A stretch of DNA of 64,000 nt, taken from Amblyornis subalaris. Taxonomy: Eukaryota; Chordata; Aves; Passeriformes; Ptilonorhynchidae. The DNA is taken from NCBI GenBank assembly GCA_018881555.1, contig JACAXG010000170.1:1109052-1173051 (forward strand). Direction: 5' to 3'. The notes below the pieces were generated by a model, which made no database searches, was not told the origin of the DNA, and worked only from the letters and a program-made list of their open reading frames with translations. The position numbers and the translations under genes are program-made. Numbering within the stretch: position 1 is the first letter of the stretch; every line of letters begins with the position of its first letter. Positions 11,532 to 24,572 of this stretch are shown here, in pieces.

Positions 11532-12114
11532 GTAGAATCACAGAATGTGTTGGGTTGGAAAGGACCTGAAAAATCATCTTGTTCCACCCCCTGCCATGGG
11601 CAGGGACACCTTCCACTAGCCCAGGTTGCTCCAAGCCCCATCCAGCCTGGCCTTGGACACTTCCAGGGATCCAGGGGCAGCCACAGCTTCTCTGGGCAAC
11701 CTGTGCCAGGGCCTCCTCACCCTCACGGGGAACAATTCCTTCCTAAATTTCTATAAGAATTTCTAACATAATTTCCCCTCTGGCAGTGGGAAGCCATTCC
11801 CCCTTGTCCTGGCACTGCAGTTCCTGATGAATTGTCCCTCTTTGTTTTCCCTGTAGCCCCTTCAGACCCTGGAAGGGGCTGTGGGGTCTCCCCACAACCT
11901 TCTCTCCAGGCTGAGCAGCCCCAGCTCTCCCAGNCTGGCTCCAGAGGGAAGGTGCTCCAGTTCCCTGAGCAGCTCCCTGGCTTTCTCTGGACTCGCTCCA
12001 ACACTTCCATGTCCTTCTTATGCTGGGGGACCAGAACTGCTCACAGCATTCCAGGCGGGGTCTCAGGAGGGCAGAGTAGATGAGGACAATCCCCTCTCTT
12101 GACCTGCTGACCAA
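11532..12114 (-). mobile_element. CR1 non-LTR retrotransposon, 5'-truncated, with RT C-terminus
   Basis: Read on the minus strand, the element enters at the end of the CR1 pol frame. Translation of about 12111-11940 contains IYSALLRPRLECCEQFW, the well-known CR1 motif near the end of the reverse transcriptase region. The 3' untranslated region follows, with the block containing 'ccctgccatgggcaggga' on the plus strand, and the element ends at 11532 in a TAGAATCACAGAAT tail (the complement of the ATTCTATG-type 3' repeat). The reading frame is degraded and only a few percent of full CR1 length remains, so the copy is dead. It is the better preserved of the two copies here that retain coding sequence. 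Confidence 0.93.
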
Positions 12115-15100
12115 AGTGTGGTGTATTTTTCTGGCATAAAAGAAGAAATAAACAAAACCCTCCTGATACAAGCCCTCTGTTATGGATGATAAATTAAACC
12201 ATACTTTAAAAAAAACCCCAAACCTTGACACGCTTTAAGCTTCATCTCTCCGTGGATTCTTTCTCTTGTTTTTATTCTAACCCTTTCACATCACCTGTCT
12301 NGTCTCTTGTTTTTGCCTGAGCGCTACAAAACGCTCCTTCTCTCCCCTGCTCCCCTTTGCAGCCCATTATCCTGCCCCAGAGGCAGCCGCTGCCTGTCTC
12401 ACGTTCCGTGCAGGAATTCCTGCGTGCTGCTAACCTTTGCCTGCCTGGTACAGAGCGCTGCTCTCGGGCTGCCTCTTATCTCTCCGATCCAGGCAGAGGT
12501 GTCAGAGTGTCCCAGGGAGCCATTCATCACGGCCCCCCTCTGCCATCAGCTCCTCAGAAGCTCTCCGTGGAACTGGAGTGCTTTCGGAGCTCTGCGGCAA
12601 ACAGCACCAGAAGCTTTTACCACCGATATCTTTCATAGATCATCTAACCTGATTGATGGTAATACTGAGAATTAAATATTTATGGCTTAGGAGCACGGGA
12701 AAGTTTTGAAATACATGTTTTAAATCTATATGAGAGGAGCAGTGTCAAATCATGTAAGAAGCTTTGCGCAGTGGTTGGAGAAGGAGTTCTGTCTCCATTG
12801 TCTGCTGTTTCNTTCCTTCTTCATTCCTTCCCCATTCTTTCATTATTTTATATAAAGAGCACACTCAGGCAGTTAAAAAAATGGAAGATAAAAATCAAAA
12901 AAAGGTGAAAGAGAAGAAGATATCTCAGGCTTTTTGTCTATTTAATCATCAGAAACAAAGAGACAAGCTGTCATGTTCCACGTTGCTGAAGGCGATTTAA
13001 GATGCTATATATACATCACAATAATGAATAATTTACTATGACCACATTATCTAGGGCTATGACCTCATGCTCTCCTCCTCTTCTCACAACAAATGGAAGT
13101 TCCCACCATGTCTGATAGCTTGTGGCTGGAAGATCCATAGAAACAGAGGCAGCAGAAAGGGACAAACTTCTGTGAGCAAATCAGTCCTACTGATGGAAGG
13201 GAACCCCTACTCTGCCACTGTCAAACATGCTGGAGGAAGCTTTAGCCTCACACCTTTAAAAAAGTCCCATGAGCTCCTCATAGCATTTAGGATGTTATTA
13301 CATTTTAGGATTTTTAGGCAATTTCAGTGTTAAGAACTTCATTTTGGTACAGCTACTGCCTTCCATCCTAAACAGGCCAAACTCTGCTATTAATATTCAT
13401 TCTGTTTACCTTAATGACAGCAGAGAAGTACTTGTGCAAGGTTAAAGTGTGTTTCATTCCCCCAGAAGATTAGTGACAGTTCTATAATCTAAAATGTGAA
13501 GTCCTACATATCCTAGATATGAAACCTGACAGCATAATCTTTTATTCCCATTCTAAGCAACAATTTGCATGGGTGAGCATTCTCAGGATTAGCTGCATAG
13601 TTCAAAAATGTCCAGGGCTTGTTTAGGATTAACAGACTGAAGAAACAAGACATTTTTAAATTAAACTGCTGGGGTTTAAGGAATGTTTCCTTAATGGGTC
13701 ATCACAACCTTTTTTCCTGACTGAATGGATTTTTCTAAACCACATTGTATTGAGAAAGTCTTTTCATGTCAGCTAAAAATACAAAGTATTTGGCTACATG
13801 ATCTACATAAATCAAACAAAGAAACTCTGTTGAATATAAGAATTTTCTTCTGTGCAGACCAGCATAAAATCTATGCCCTACATAAGTGTTCCTGGCAGCT
13901 CTTCAGAGAGGCTGATTTCACCTACAATTACGAATTTGGACCCGAGATACTGACTGTATGGATTGATTGCTTCCATAGGTACCATTAATTTTCTTGCCCA
14001 CCCCTTTCTTGAGCGGAGATTAAACTTCAAAAAGTGAACCCAGGAAACAAACCAGCACTGTCTGAGCTGAGGTCTGGTGGCATCTGGGACCTCTGCAGAC
14101 ACAAAGTGCAACCGAGCCGTAAATTGAGGCCCCCCCAGCGGAGAGCATCGTTGCTGTGAACACAGCACACTCCCTTCCATTTTGCTTCAAATTGCATTTC
14201 TCTCCACACCCTTTGATCTTCTTATAAAAGGAATCTGAACAGGCTTTCTGCATGACTGAGGAATCATTTTGCAGCCCTGGGTGAGTTCTCCATCTCCCGT
14301 GGCCCTTCATGCCTGCTGTGTCTAATTCCTGGTCAATCTGGGGCTCTCTCCTTTCCCAGCGTTCCAGACGTTGTTTTGGTAGAAGGCTTCCAGCACCTCC
14401 TTATCTACAGAGCAGGATCTGCCCATCTGGCATCAACAGCAGCTCCTTGTTCAGGGAGATACGTGTCTTTCAAGGAATGGCAAATAGTGGGATCAGCTTA
14501 ATGATGGCAAGTGAAGTGGAGCATTATCCTTGCTTTGCCTGATTTTGGTGANCTCTTTTTTTGACATCGGCATTCCACCAGGGAAGTCTGGTTTTAATAT
14601 GATAGAGTGATAAACTTAACAATGTTTTAATGAGGAGAGCAGGCCCAGATTTATCCTCGTGTGAACACAGTTAGGTTCCATAGTTAATCTGTCAGCAGAG
14701 CANTTAAAACTGGGATTTGAGCATCATTTGTTTTATGGGCCTGGGACTGGAGACTTCTGACCCACCANCCCCCTGGAAGCCAAATGCTGNGAGGCAGACA
14801 CCCCTCCCTGGGTCTGCTTGAGGGATCAATCACATCAGCCAAGGAGCTGATTTTCAGAGCTGGTAGAGCCAGAGTGAGACGGAGCCAAGAGGGAATGCAG
14901 GGCTTTGGCTCGGGAATACTGAGGTGCACAAACCTCATCAGGTGACAAGGACAGGGCTCCTACATCCTGCTCTCCTGGCTCTGCAAATAAGTTCTGCTAA
15001 AATATTCATCCAGGTTGCATTTATTGACAATGCTCCTGCCTATCAAGTCGTGTTGAGGTCTACAGATCTCAGCATTTTTCAAGTCAATGTTTCCAGATGG

Positions 15101-18100
15101 TCAGCATGTGGTCACATTGTTTTTTTTCCTATTTCCTACTACAATCAATTTTCAAAACCAAGACCAAAAAAAAAGGTATGAACACAAATCAGAGACCTTC
15201 TGATTTGTGGTGATCAGATGTCAATACTGAAATCTAATTAAGACTTACAAATAAAAGAATAGACTGCTAACTAAGCTAATTCTTGAATCAGAAATGGTAA
15301 TGAATATGCTTATCTACTGCAATTAAAAGGTTGAATAGGATATCTGATGTCANATTACTTTAGAAAAAAATCCATTTGAAACTTTCCCAGCAGGTTGAAA
15401 TATTCTCACACAATGTTATCATTATCAAAATGTTNAGATATTGACTACAGTATTCATAAATTCAGATATGTGCCTTGAATTAGGTCTATTAGAAAATTTT
15501 GGGTTTCTCTATGGTTACTATTTCCTGTAAAAGCCATTTAGAGATGAGATTAAGGGTATTTCAATAACCTCTGCAGCTGATTTTCAAGTCCTGCCTTGAA
15601 CCAGCCAGGGTCAGGTTTTTAGTGAGAAACCTCAGTTTCATCACTGATGAGTGACTTGAATCAATCAAGGAGTTTTAAACCAGTGAGAATTAAGATGATC
15701 TGGATTTAGGGCCACATGTTTATTAAGAATATCAAGCTTTCAGCTGAGAGTTTTGATACTCTACATCCTGAATCAGAGAGAGGGTTTGTCAGTCCAAAGA
15801 GGTCCCATGGTGGAGTTCAGAGCAATGTTGAGCTCAGACCACTGAATGACCACAGTCCCCAGCACTGTCAGCCTCTGAAGGAAGACAGAGGGGTTAAATG
15901 CAGCCTTAAATCTCTGCTATGAGCTTTGCCTTCCAATCTAATTACAGATAATTTGGGGTCAATACTCAGATTTATTTCTAACTGGATTTTCCTCGGTTCA
16001 TGTTTGCGTTAGAGCTCTGCAACCTTTGTTCCATGAAATTATGGCTGAATAGAGAGTAATGCAAGCAAGAGTGGGATGAGTGCTCTTCAATCCTATGTCA
16101 CACTGTAACCAAAAGCAGACTGTGCATGCACACAAAACTTACTGAATTCTACAAAGTTTGGACAAGAATCCTATGACTTTGGCCANCAGAGTCAGAAAAT
16201 ATCTTGGCTTCATGGTTGTTGCTTATATAAAGACAAATTTTATTATTATTTATTTTATTANTATTTTTTCTTAGGTTCAGAGAACCTGAGAATATTTTCT
16301 TGAATAAGAACAATGTGCACTTTCCCCCAGTAGAGTCTGTCTCTTCTACTTACTGAAAAATCCAGGGGAAAAGTACCACTGAGGCTGTGAATGTTTTCTA
16401 TGGCTTAATGTTAACTTTGTTGAGATCTNCTTTAAAAATCATTGTTTGCATGTGCTGTAGCATTCCTTGTGTTTCTGGTGACTGGAGAGAAGTGCCTACA
16501 CAATCCTTAGTAGATGTTCAAAGTTGACAAACATTTTCCACAAACTATATTTGCTCAGCGATTCGCTTTCTTTTAATTGCACTATTTCTTTTTATTGCAC
16601 TGATATTTCCCGTTAGTTTCTAAATGGAGCAGATGTTTTTTCCATCAGTTCAGGATATTTCCTACCAAAATATTAANTTCTCTTTTCAATTTTGTGTATC
16701 ATGCTTATGGCTGGTAAACCTTTATAAAATAGCTGTTCCTTCCTCATGGCACCAATGTTCTTCCAGCCTGTTTCATTCCCTAAAAAAAATCTGTCACTGT
16801 AGAATTGCAAAGGGATTTGATAATTAAAGTATAAACTGGTTTTCTTTAGGAAAATCTGTGATTTCTGTGGTTTAGACCTTAAGTATAAATCAGTATAACT
16901 GATGTCAAGAGAGAGATGTTAACACTTGCTAAAGCTTTGCCTTCTTCAGGTTTGNTTTGTTTTGTTTTTTTTTTTTGGAAATGCTTTTGTTGTAAGCAGC
17001 AGGAAATGAATATTTATGATACTGGCATTTAAATTGGTTAAGAGAGTTTTATACAAATATTTTCAAGGGCAAATATTAGAGATTCGTCCCAACAATATTT
17101 CCTTTTACCTCTCTGAAATCCAATCCCAACCCAAATCTCACATTTCTTTTTGTTATCACTGTTTTCCATTTATTTAAGGGAACTGTACCAGACCTATCCT
17201 TCCATCAGCTATTGACAGACAAAAAGAAATAAAACTCTGATAAATTACTCCATGATGAATTATTCTTTTGCTTGAGTCAGACAGAGTCAAGCCTTAAATC
17301 TGCTACAGAAAAGTAGAAACTGCAGTGTACTTAAGACACTCAGAGTCGTTTAAAGCTGAGCATGTGTTCTCTTTTTAAAGGATTTCTTTCAAAAGGACCA
17401 TTCTGAATCTACTACCAGTTGTTTTGAGGGCCTATTTTTCCTCTACAGTTGACAAGCAAGTTAAAAATAAAATATTAAAAATACGCCATTTAAACAAATA
17501 TGTATCTGCATGAGAAAAGAAAGATTATTAGAAGAGAGCAAGACCACANCCAAATGAAATTATCAGTGTTCTGTGTGAAAGATAACGAGGAGATGATTTT
17601 GTAAGTGTTCTCAGCATTGCCACAAATCACTGCATTATGGATGGCTTCTATCTGGGATAGAGACTCTTGAAACTTCAGAGGCCTGAAGTGTTTTATTTTC
17701 TTTTCTGAGTCTTTGCCATTCCTGTTGCATGTCCCTGTGTTATGTTAATCACAACTGCTGTTACACATTATAATTTTCAATTAAGCTTCAATTTTTCTAA
17801 ATGCACAAATTGTTCTGGTAGAATGTAAAACTCCAAAGGTGTGTGAAAATGCTGGATCAGAAGACTCGACCGTAATTAATTGTTTTAGAAAATACCTTCT
17901 CTCTCATTAGAGATATTATGTGTCTAAGTACTTGAGGTGAACAGTAGGTCAGGGCACGAAAATCTGCTGAAAACAGCTTTTTTAAAAGTCAATGCATTCT
18001 AATAAGTGGTGTTGAGAATATGAGAGGAGAGAATTCCAAGCTGCTACTCACAGTTGTTAAACCCAAGAGATAAAATTCCTGTGTTTTATCCAATGTTGCC

Positions 18101-19820
18101 AATGATTCATTAGGCATAGGGAAAAAATGAAATACAAGGCAGAGATGGGAAGAGGAACAAAGTTTATTTTAGATTTTTATTGTTCATAAGATGTTATCTA
18201 CAGGAACAAAGATGAACACATTCCTACAAACATGAACTTAATTTCTCTCAAATGCTTAAAGTCTTCTATAGTGAATATTTGGTGGCCTGCTCTTCCTGTA
18301 GTCTCCTGTTATCAATTGTATACCTGGTTTTCCTAAATTTTTATGTACTAAACTTATGGCTTTGACAAGTCTTCAGAGTTCACTATTTCATGCATGCAGA
18401 GAAAAGTTAATGAGAGTTTAGTTCTAAATATTTGTCTTCAATAAGCACATGCAGACATATGGTGTTTTTTAGTGAAAGGCTCACAAAAAGCTTCTATTTA
18501 TTAGGGCAAAAGTTATGAAAGAGAACTCTACAGAGCTGCTCATTAAAATATTTTGTTTATGTATTTTCAGGAGGTTCTAATAATTGCAGTACAATAGATG
18601 GGTATCCTGAGCTCACAGCAGTAAATCTGGATGGAAATTGGGGCCTGGAGAGCACCTTGTGGTTCAAATTGGGAGGGAAGGAAACAAAGGAGGAGCTTGG
18701 CAAGGGAAGCAGCAAAGAGGTGTTTAACAGCCAGTCTGGATGGATCATCAGCCAAGATAATCTTCTTAGTATTCAGATGTGATAAAGCAGCCAGATGTTT
18801 GGGCAGAGGAAGAAGCGGAAGGCTCTGGATGCACAGAGATTTACAGGTTTTCCCCTCCCAGAGCTGTGAGATGTAACAATGCATATATTTGATATTCCCC
18901 TGCATTCACAGTGGCGCAGCCTCAGCCTCAGTGTGTTATTTCGGGAGGGGATGGAGTTTGAGCCTCACCAAAGCACTGTTCTTCAAAGAAGAGCATCCAC
19001 ACCCTGGATTATGTCCCCAAACCCACGCCTGTATCAGCAGCANATCAGGGACATTCAGTCCCAACAAAGCTCAGTAGAGGAATAACAAGTGCTGGATTTG
19101 ATTTGATTTCCGAGGATGATAAGCTGATTCCTTAAATTTTGGAGATAATAATTAGACAGGCATATCTGATCCCTGTAATGTAAGGATGCTCAATGAAATC
19201 ACTTTGGCAAAAGGGCTTGGGTGTTTTCCCTTGATCCCTTCTCCTTAAACTCTCTGCTTTAGACATCCATAGCCAGAGGATTCCTTGGACTGCAGTGGTT
19301 GTGTTGTGCACACAAACTCCGGGAACAAAGCTGTCCCCAGTGCTCCTGGGACTGTCTGTGCACCGATGCTCTCCACACTCACAGCTCCTTCAAGCTCAGA
19401 GTCTCAAAGTGAGCACAGCCTTGGAACGATGAGAGCAGCTCGACTGTGAAAGAGATAAAGATATGAGAAGAGCCCTGAGCAGGAAGTATTTTTATTTTCA
19501 TTCCGAATCTCACACTGCACTTCATACAGATATATACTGTTTATCATAGTTGCACTATCAATACATTAATCTTGCTTTTCTCTTGCCAATATTAGGCTAG
19601 TATATTGATTTAAATGAATGCTACATCTCGCTGATTAGTCTGTGCACCAAGATAAATCAATAAACCTCCCAAAACTTAATAAGATGGTGGAAAGAATTGA
19701 TGTTAGCTGAGGCCTTTTGAATAATAAGTTTTCCTCGCTACGCATTGCCATAAAANTCTCCATCTTTGAGCAAAAAGTGTTGGTTCCAGGGTGGGCAAGG
19801 CTTCCTACCAACTATAATTA
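12115..19820. other. Long unique stretch, no gene recognised
   Basis: This is the longest transposon-poor part of the window. It is AT-leaning and without recognisable CR1, exons or RNA genes. Stretches without any ambiguous base occur at 12813-14551 and 17550-19041. T/A runs occur near 15120 and 16960. A 122-codon plus frame at 12307-12675 and a 112-codon minus frame at 18567-18905 have no recognisable domain. If a conserved regulatory element is present I cannot single it out here. Confidence 0.55.
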
Positions 19821-19858
19821 TATGTAGGCCAACCAATTTGATGTATGTAGGACAACCA
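19821..19858 (+). repeat. Short direct repeat, two 15-bp copies
   Basis: TATGTAGGCCAACCA at 19821-19835 and TATGTAGGACAACCA at 19844-19858 differ by one base and are separated by 8 bases. It is likely a local tandem duplication of about 23 bp. Confidence 0.8.
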
Positions 19859-20618
19859 AGAGGAAGGTGGGTTGCAGACACTTAATTTGAAGGGTATTAT
19901 TTTTAGTCCCACTAAGGACTGGTGGCATGAAAACAATTAGGATCTTTTGTCAAGTTAATTAAATTTTAGTAAGTCTAGTAGTCTCAGTGGGTTTAGTACA
20001 CCAGAGGAAATGCTAATTAAAACTTAAATTCTTCCTGGTATAATAAGGAGCTCTAACTCTGGTAGCAAATGAATGTTTTGCATACTGATAGATATTCAAA
20101 CACTGATTTTTAACTAGATGAGGGTGAACCCTTAAATGATTCAGATCTGCTGGAGGCTCACTTGAGAACACCCATAAGTGTGTTACATCCTGGAGAAATC
20201 CTCCTCAGGAACATTAAACAATCTGGGAATCTTGCCTCATTCTTCATGGAAATGGTGTCAGCTTAGCTGGATCCAAACGAACATAAAGCGATCCAAATNC
20301 AACAGAAATGCAGATATTTAACAGTATAGGGCAAAAGAGAGAAAATGATTCTACCAACTCTCCTTCCCTGCTTGCTTTTTCTGCTCTCTTTCCGAGCATC
20401 AGAGTTTTGTTGAGGTGTGCTGATCTGTGGCAGCTACAAGCAGACTGACTGTGCATTTTTTTTGTTCATGGCATTTGATTTTCAGTGGTCAGCCAATCAT
20501 TTGATATCTTTTTACACCACCTTCTTCATCATTATCTCCTTGACAGAAGACATCTCCAATAGCCTGAGGGTTAAAAAGACAGACAAGGAAGATGGAAATG
20601 GGTTTTTTTACATGAGTC
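19859..20618. other. Unique sequence, no gene recognised
   Basis: AT-leaning sequence without recognisable features up to the next CR1 copy. Confidence 0.6.
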
Positions 20619-20900
20619 TGTTGTGACAGGACAAGGGGGAATGGCTTCCCACTGCCAGAGGGCAGGGTTGGATGGGATATTGGGAAGGAATTGTTCCCTG
20701 GGAGGGTGGGGAGGCCCTGGCACAGGTTGCCCAGAGAAGCTGTGGCTGCCCCTGGATCCCTGGAAGCNTCCAAGGCCAGGTTGGACNGGGCTTGGAGCAA
20801 CCTGGGGTAGTGGAAGGTGTCCCTGCCCATGGCAGGGGTTTGGAACCAGATGACTTTTAAGGTCCCTTCCAATCCAGGCCATTCTGGGGCTCTATGATTG
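20619..20900 (+). mobile_element. CR1 retrotransposon 3' fragment
   Basis: Sense-strand CR1 3' region. It begins near a 'gacaggacaagggggaatgg' block, continues through the bases complementary to those in the 11532 copy, and ends in a CR1-like tail with CTCTATGATTG at about 20890-20900. Two ambiguous bases (20768, 20787) fall at positions where CR1 copies in this window vary. No coding sequence remains. Confidence 0.92.
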
Positions 20901-21919
20901 CACAATAGCAAAGCTTTTCTCTTAGTTTTATGCTTCTCTTTTACCTTTTAATTTACATGGCAAATTTAGACATGCAAGAGAAATCCCTTCAAAATGACAA
21001 TCACCAACCTGGACCGGAAACCCTTTGGCTTCAAATTTTATCTCCATTCTAAAAGGTAAGCAAAGATCATTAGAGTTTTGCCCCTCCCACGGGGAATGAA
21101 ATGTGACCACTGTTGGCAGCCTCNCGGAGGCTGGGCTGTGTCTGCTGTGCATCCTTGTGCTGAGACAGAACCCCAGGCTGGCGTGCAGAGCCCTCTCCTC
21201 TGAGGTGTGTGCTCCTCTCTGCCAGAAGGAGCTCAGCACCACATGGCAGACGTGCTCCACTGCGCTCCAAGGATGGGGATATTGATGAGATCCTCTTTGT
21301 CGGGTGCCTGGCTGCTGAAATGCATCTGATCTTCTGAGCTTGTCGTCATTTGGGCAATTAATGCTCATCTTGCNACCACTCAAAGGCAAAGGTCAGGACA
21401 GAGGGATCTGGAAATTACGGGAGGTCTGCCTGCCTGGGACACAGGGCTGCTTCCTGGAAAAAAGGAGGAGTGTGCACCTTGCTCTGGCCTCTGCTGCCTC
21501 TTTCGTATCTTGTTTCTCTTATCCTTATGCCCCTGGGAGGCTGGAATAAAGGCTGGTTGCTGCTCAGTAAGGAACCACTGCTCATCCCAGTCGTGGGTTA
21601 GCCGGGAGCCTTGTNGGGTGAAAACAGAATACTCAGTTTTGGAAAAAAATAAAAGGAGAAAAAAAAGGAAAAAAGAAAAAGAGAGAGCTCGTGGTCTGTG
21701 CTGTTTGTGTGTTTGATGATAAACCAGAATGGTTTCTGTGGCCTGGAAATGCACAGGGAACACTTGAAGTGTGAGAGGCAGAAAGAAGCTGAGATTGTGT
21801 TTGTAACTGATGCTCAGGACTCTCTCAGAGCTCCTCTGCCAAACCATCNCTGGCTCGAGGGCGTCAGACAAAGGGTGGCCTTTTGATCTGTCTACTTTTT
21901 GCTTTCTTACCTAATTAAC
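20901..21919. other. Mostly unique sequence, possible weak LTR-like segment
   Basis: No gene is recognised. Around 21480-21620 a pyrimidine-rich stretch precedes an AATAAAGGCTGGTTGCTGCT motif, reminiscent of the polyadenylation/R region of avian LTRs, but no terminal TG/CA or internal viral sequence is identifiable. An A-rich run occurs at about 21640-21690. A 153-codon minus frame at 20928-21389 and a 163-codon minus frame at 21380-21871 have no recognisable domain. Confidence 0.5.
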
Positions 21920-22160
21920 ATAGAACCATAAAATCACAGAGTCCCAGAATGGGGAGGGGAATGTTGGAAGGGACATTACAGACCATTTACCCACCCCTGC
22001 CATGGTGGCATGGTGCCATACCCCCACCCCTACCCTTCCACTACCTCAGGGTGCTCCAAGCCCTGTCCAGCCTGGCCACAGACACTTCTTGGGATCCAGG
22101 GGCAGCCACAGCTTCTCTGGGAAGCCTGTTCCAGGGCCTCCCCATCCTCCCAGGGAAGGA
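21920..22160 (-). mobile_element. CR1 retrotransposon 3' fragment
   Basis: Minus-strand CR1. On the plus strand it starts with the tail complement ATAGAACCATAAAATCACAG, then the variable spacer, the 'gtccagcctgg' block and 'cagccacagcttctctggga', and breaks off near 22160. There is an insertion or expansion of C-rich sequence around 22010-22035 relative to the other copies. No ambiguous bases fall inside it. Confidence 0.9.
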
Positions 22161-24483
22161 AAGCTGCATTAGATGTGAATAAGGAGGAGATACACCAGAA
22201 ACGTGCCAGGTCCTCACTAGTGATGAAGGTAACGTCTACTGAGCTTGTCATGGGAATGATTTCTCTCTCCTGTAATAATATAAGGGAAAAATAAGAGTTG
22301 AAATCAATCCTTATTGACTTTAAAGCACCAATCGGTCTGCTGGGGGTAGCACTGGGCACTGCAGAAATGAGCTGTGGCAATTTCCAGCTGAGCAGTCCCC
22401 TTGGATCAGACATCAATACACATCTGGGAGCAGGAATTTCATTCGCCTATTTTTTATTGCTTGAAAATAATGCCTAAAATCACACTTTCTGAAATGTCCC
22501 CCTCACTGCTAGCTGGCCATCCAGCCTGCTGTGCCCACGGCTCTGACACACACGCCACCCCTGNCTCGTAATTTGTGTGCACACAAGAACCACAACACAC
22601 CCCTTGACNTTTCCCTAGCAAAGTGATTTCGTTGGGGCTCGCTCGAAAAGAGATGCAGAGCTCAAAAGCAGCCTGCAGAGAACTTTTTCTGGGAGCATTC
22701 TCCGGTGTCAGCCAGATTAAAAGGGACAGGGAGAGCTCTTGCCGCCACAGATTCACTTTTGTCTGTTCCCAGGTGCTTCCAGGAAAACAACAGCGGAGCC
22801 TATTGCAGCCATGGAAAAACAATGAGCACCCGAGTCTGCTCAGCAGTGTGCTGTTCAGCATACGTCAACACTGACACACTCACAAAATCTTTGGACCTTG
22901 AAAGTTTNAGGCAACTTTCCTTCAGAAATGGAAATATCTTTTAAATCTGCTCGGCAGCCTGGCGGTGGATTAGCAAATGCGGAAGGAGAACGCGCAGCAG
23001 CTCATATATCCATCTCCTGTTCTGACAGGTGGGGCTTCAATTATTGATAACAGGCTTGTAAACACACTCCCGTGTCTTGCAAACCTGACTTCCTTTCCGG
23101 GGTTTTCTGATGGGTCTGTTATTGAGGCTTTTCTTCTCGGAAGCTGAAGGATGGCAATGTCTATTTTTGCAATATCAAAGTGTAATATCAGTTAGGTTTA
23201 TCTGTGATGAATTAGCAGTAAAGACAGGAAAGAAAAGTTTTTATAAAAGTGGAGTTCTGTTCCTGACACACAGCACAGTCTTTTCTGCTTCNCAGCCAAA
23301 ACTCCTGCCCATACTCTAAAACAAGAATTAACTCAATAAAAGGAATACACTTTCTGTTGAGCTTCATTTTAATAAGCAAAGCCAACAGCAAACCCGAAGT
23401 TTAAAATCAGTCAGAAGTAAATCACAGTGAAAATAACTAATTTCAAAATAAGTTGTACCTTTCAGAAATCCATCTACCACACATATCCATCCCAGGATAG
23501 AAACATTATTCAAACACATTGAGACAGAGTGAGAGAGAGGAAGAATGTTTTGATAGGAACAGCTCCTTGGTGTGCCACTGTCTGTACTGTCTGTACACTG
23601 CCCTGCGTCTGTTTAACCTCTAATTGATATTTTCTGAGAGGTGGAGTCTTTTTTCTCTCTTGGAATTGTCATCCCAGAATGTAAATCTGAAAGGTTTGTT
23701 TATATGGTGAATGATAACGTCTTTGTTCCTCTGTTNCTGCCAAGGTACCTGCAATACAATACTTTGTACTATATTTATATATATTTATACACAATTATAC
23801 ATATTTTATATTATATTTACATAATGTTAACTATCCGTTTCAGACTCCAAGTTTGATTTTAGGCCCTTCAGATCTCTCCTCCTCCATTCTATATTTTCCA
23901 ATCCATAACATTATTTTAAACGTTGATGATGGCTGTGCTGTTCCTCAGGCAAATGCAGACCAAGAGGAAGGTCTGTCCTTCAGCTGCTGGAAATGCAGCC
24001 GTGGAGTACAGAAAGGAACTCTGATGGCTCAGTCTTTTCTTATATCTCAGCCTTTATTGCAACAAACAGTATGAACCTGGAAACTGCAGCAACAAATTAG
24101 AAGTTCCCAGTCTGCTCTCCTGCCTTTTGAAAAGCTCAGTGAGTATGAAACCTCTTTGGGTGGCANCAGATCCTTCAGATTACACCTTCTGAAGGAGTGT
24201 GTGGTTATTGTAACAGTTTTGTTGTTTAGTCTTTGCTGGGATTTATATATTTGGAAACCGAATCAGAATAGCAGCACTGATGGACAATATTGGCAGGGAC
24301 AGGGCCTGGTGTGCTCCTGGGAAGTTCCTCCACTGTTTTTTGTACCAGATGCTCGCTTGGAATGCAGTTCTGATGCCTATGGACATGACCATGTGATTTC
24401 AGTCTCTTAGGAGAGATGTCCTGCAGTCCTGTCACTCCATTGTGCACACGATCTTCATTCTCGCTGACAGGTACAAAAGCCAC
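22161..24483. other. Unique sequence, no gene recognised
   Basis: Unique sequence with a TA-rich low-complexity segment at about 23759-23825 and a GAGA-rich stretch near 23520-23545. Open frames up to 135 codons (22454-22861 minus) have no recognisable domain. Confidence 0.55.
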
Positions 24484-24572
24484 GTGTGTGTGTGAGTGTG
24501 TGAGTGTGTGTGAGTGTGTGTGTGTGTGTGTGTGAGTGTGTGAGAGTGTGTGTGTGTGTGTGTGTGTGTGTG
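24484..24572 (+). repeat. (TG)n microsatellite with periodic GA interruptions
   Basis: About 89 bases of TG dinucleotides broken by TGAG units at several points, ending in a pure TG run at about 24546-24572. Interruptions normally slow length mutation; the 3' pure segment is the part likely to vary between individuals. Confidence 0.97.

Noticed and set aside
11743..12231. 162-codon minus frame
   Set aside because: Its C-terminal two thirds is CR1 and its start is unrelated flank, so it is not a host gene.
14020..14542. Frames on both strands with exon-like composition
   Set aside because: No recognisable domain, no convincing splice sites, and of a length expected by chance.
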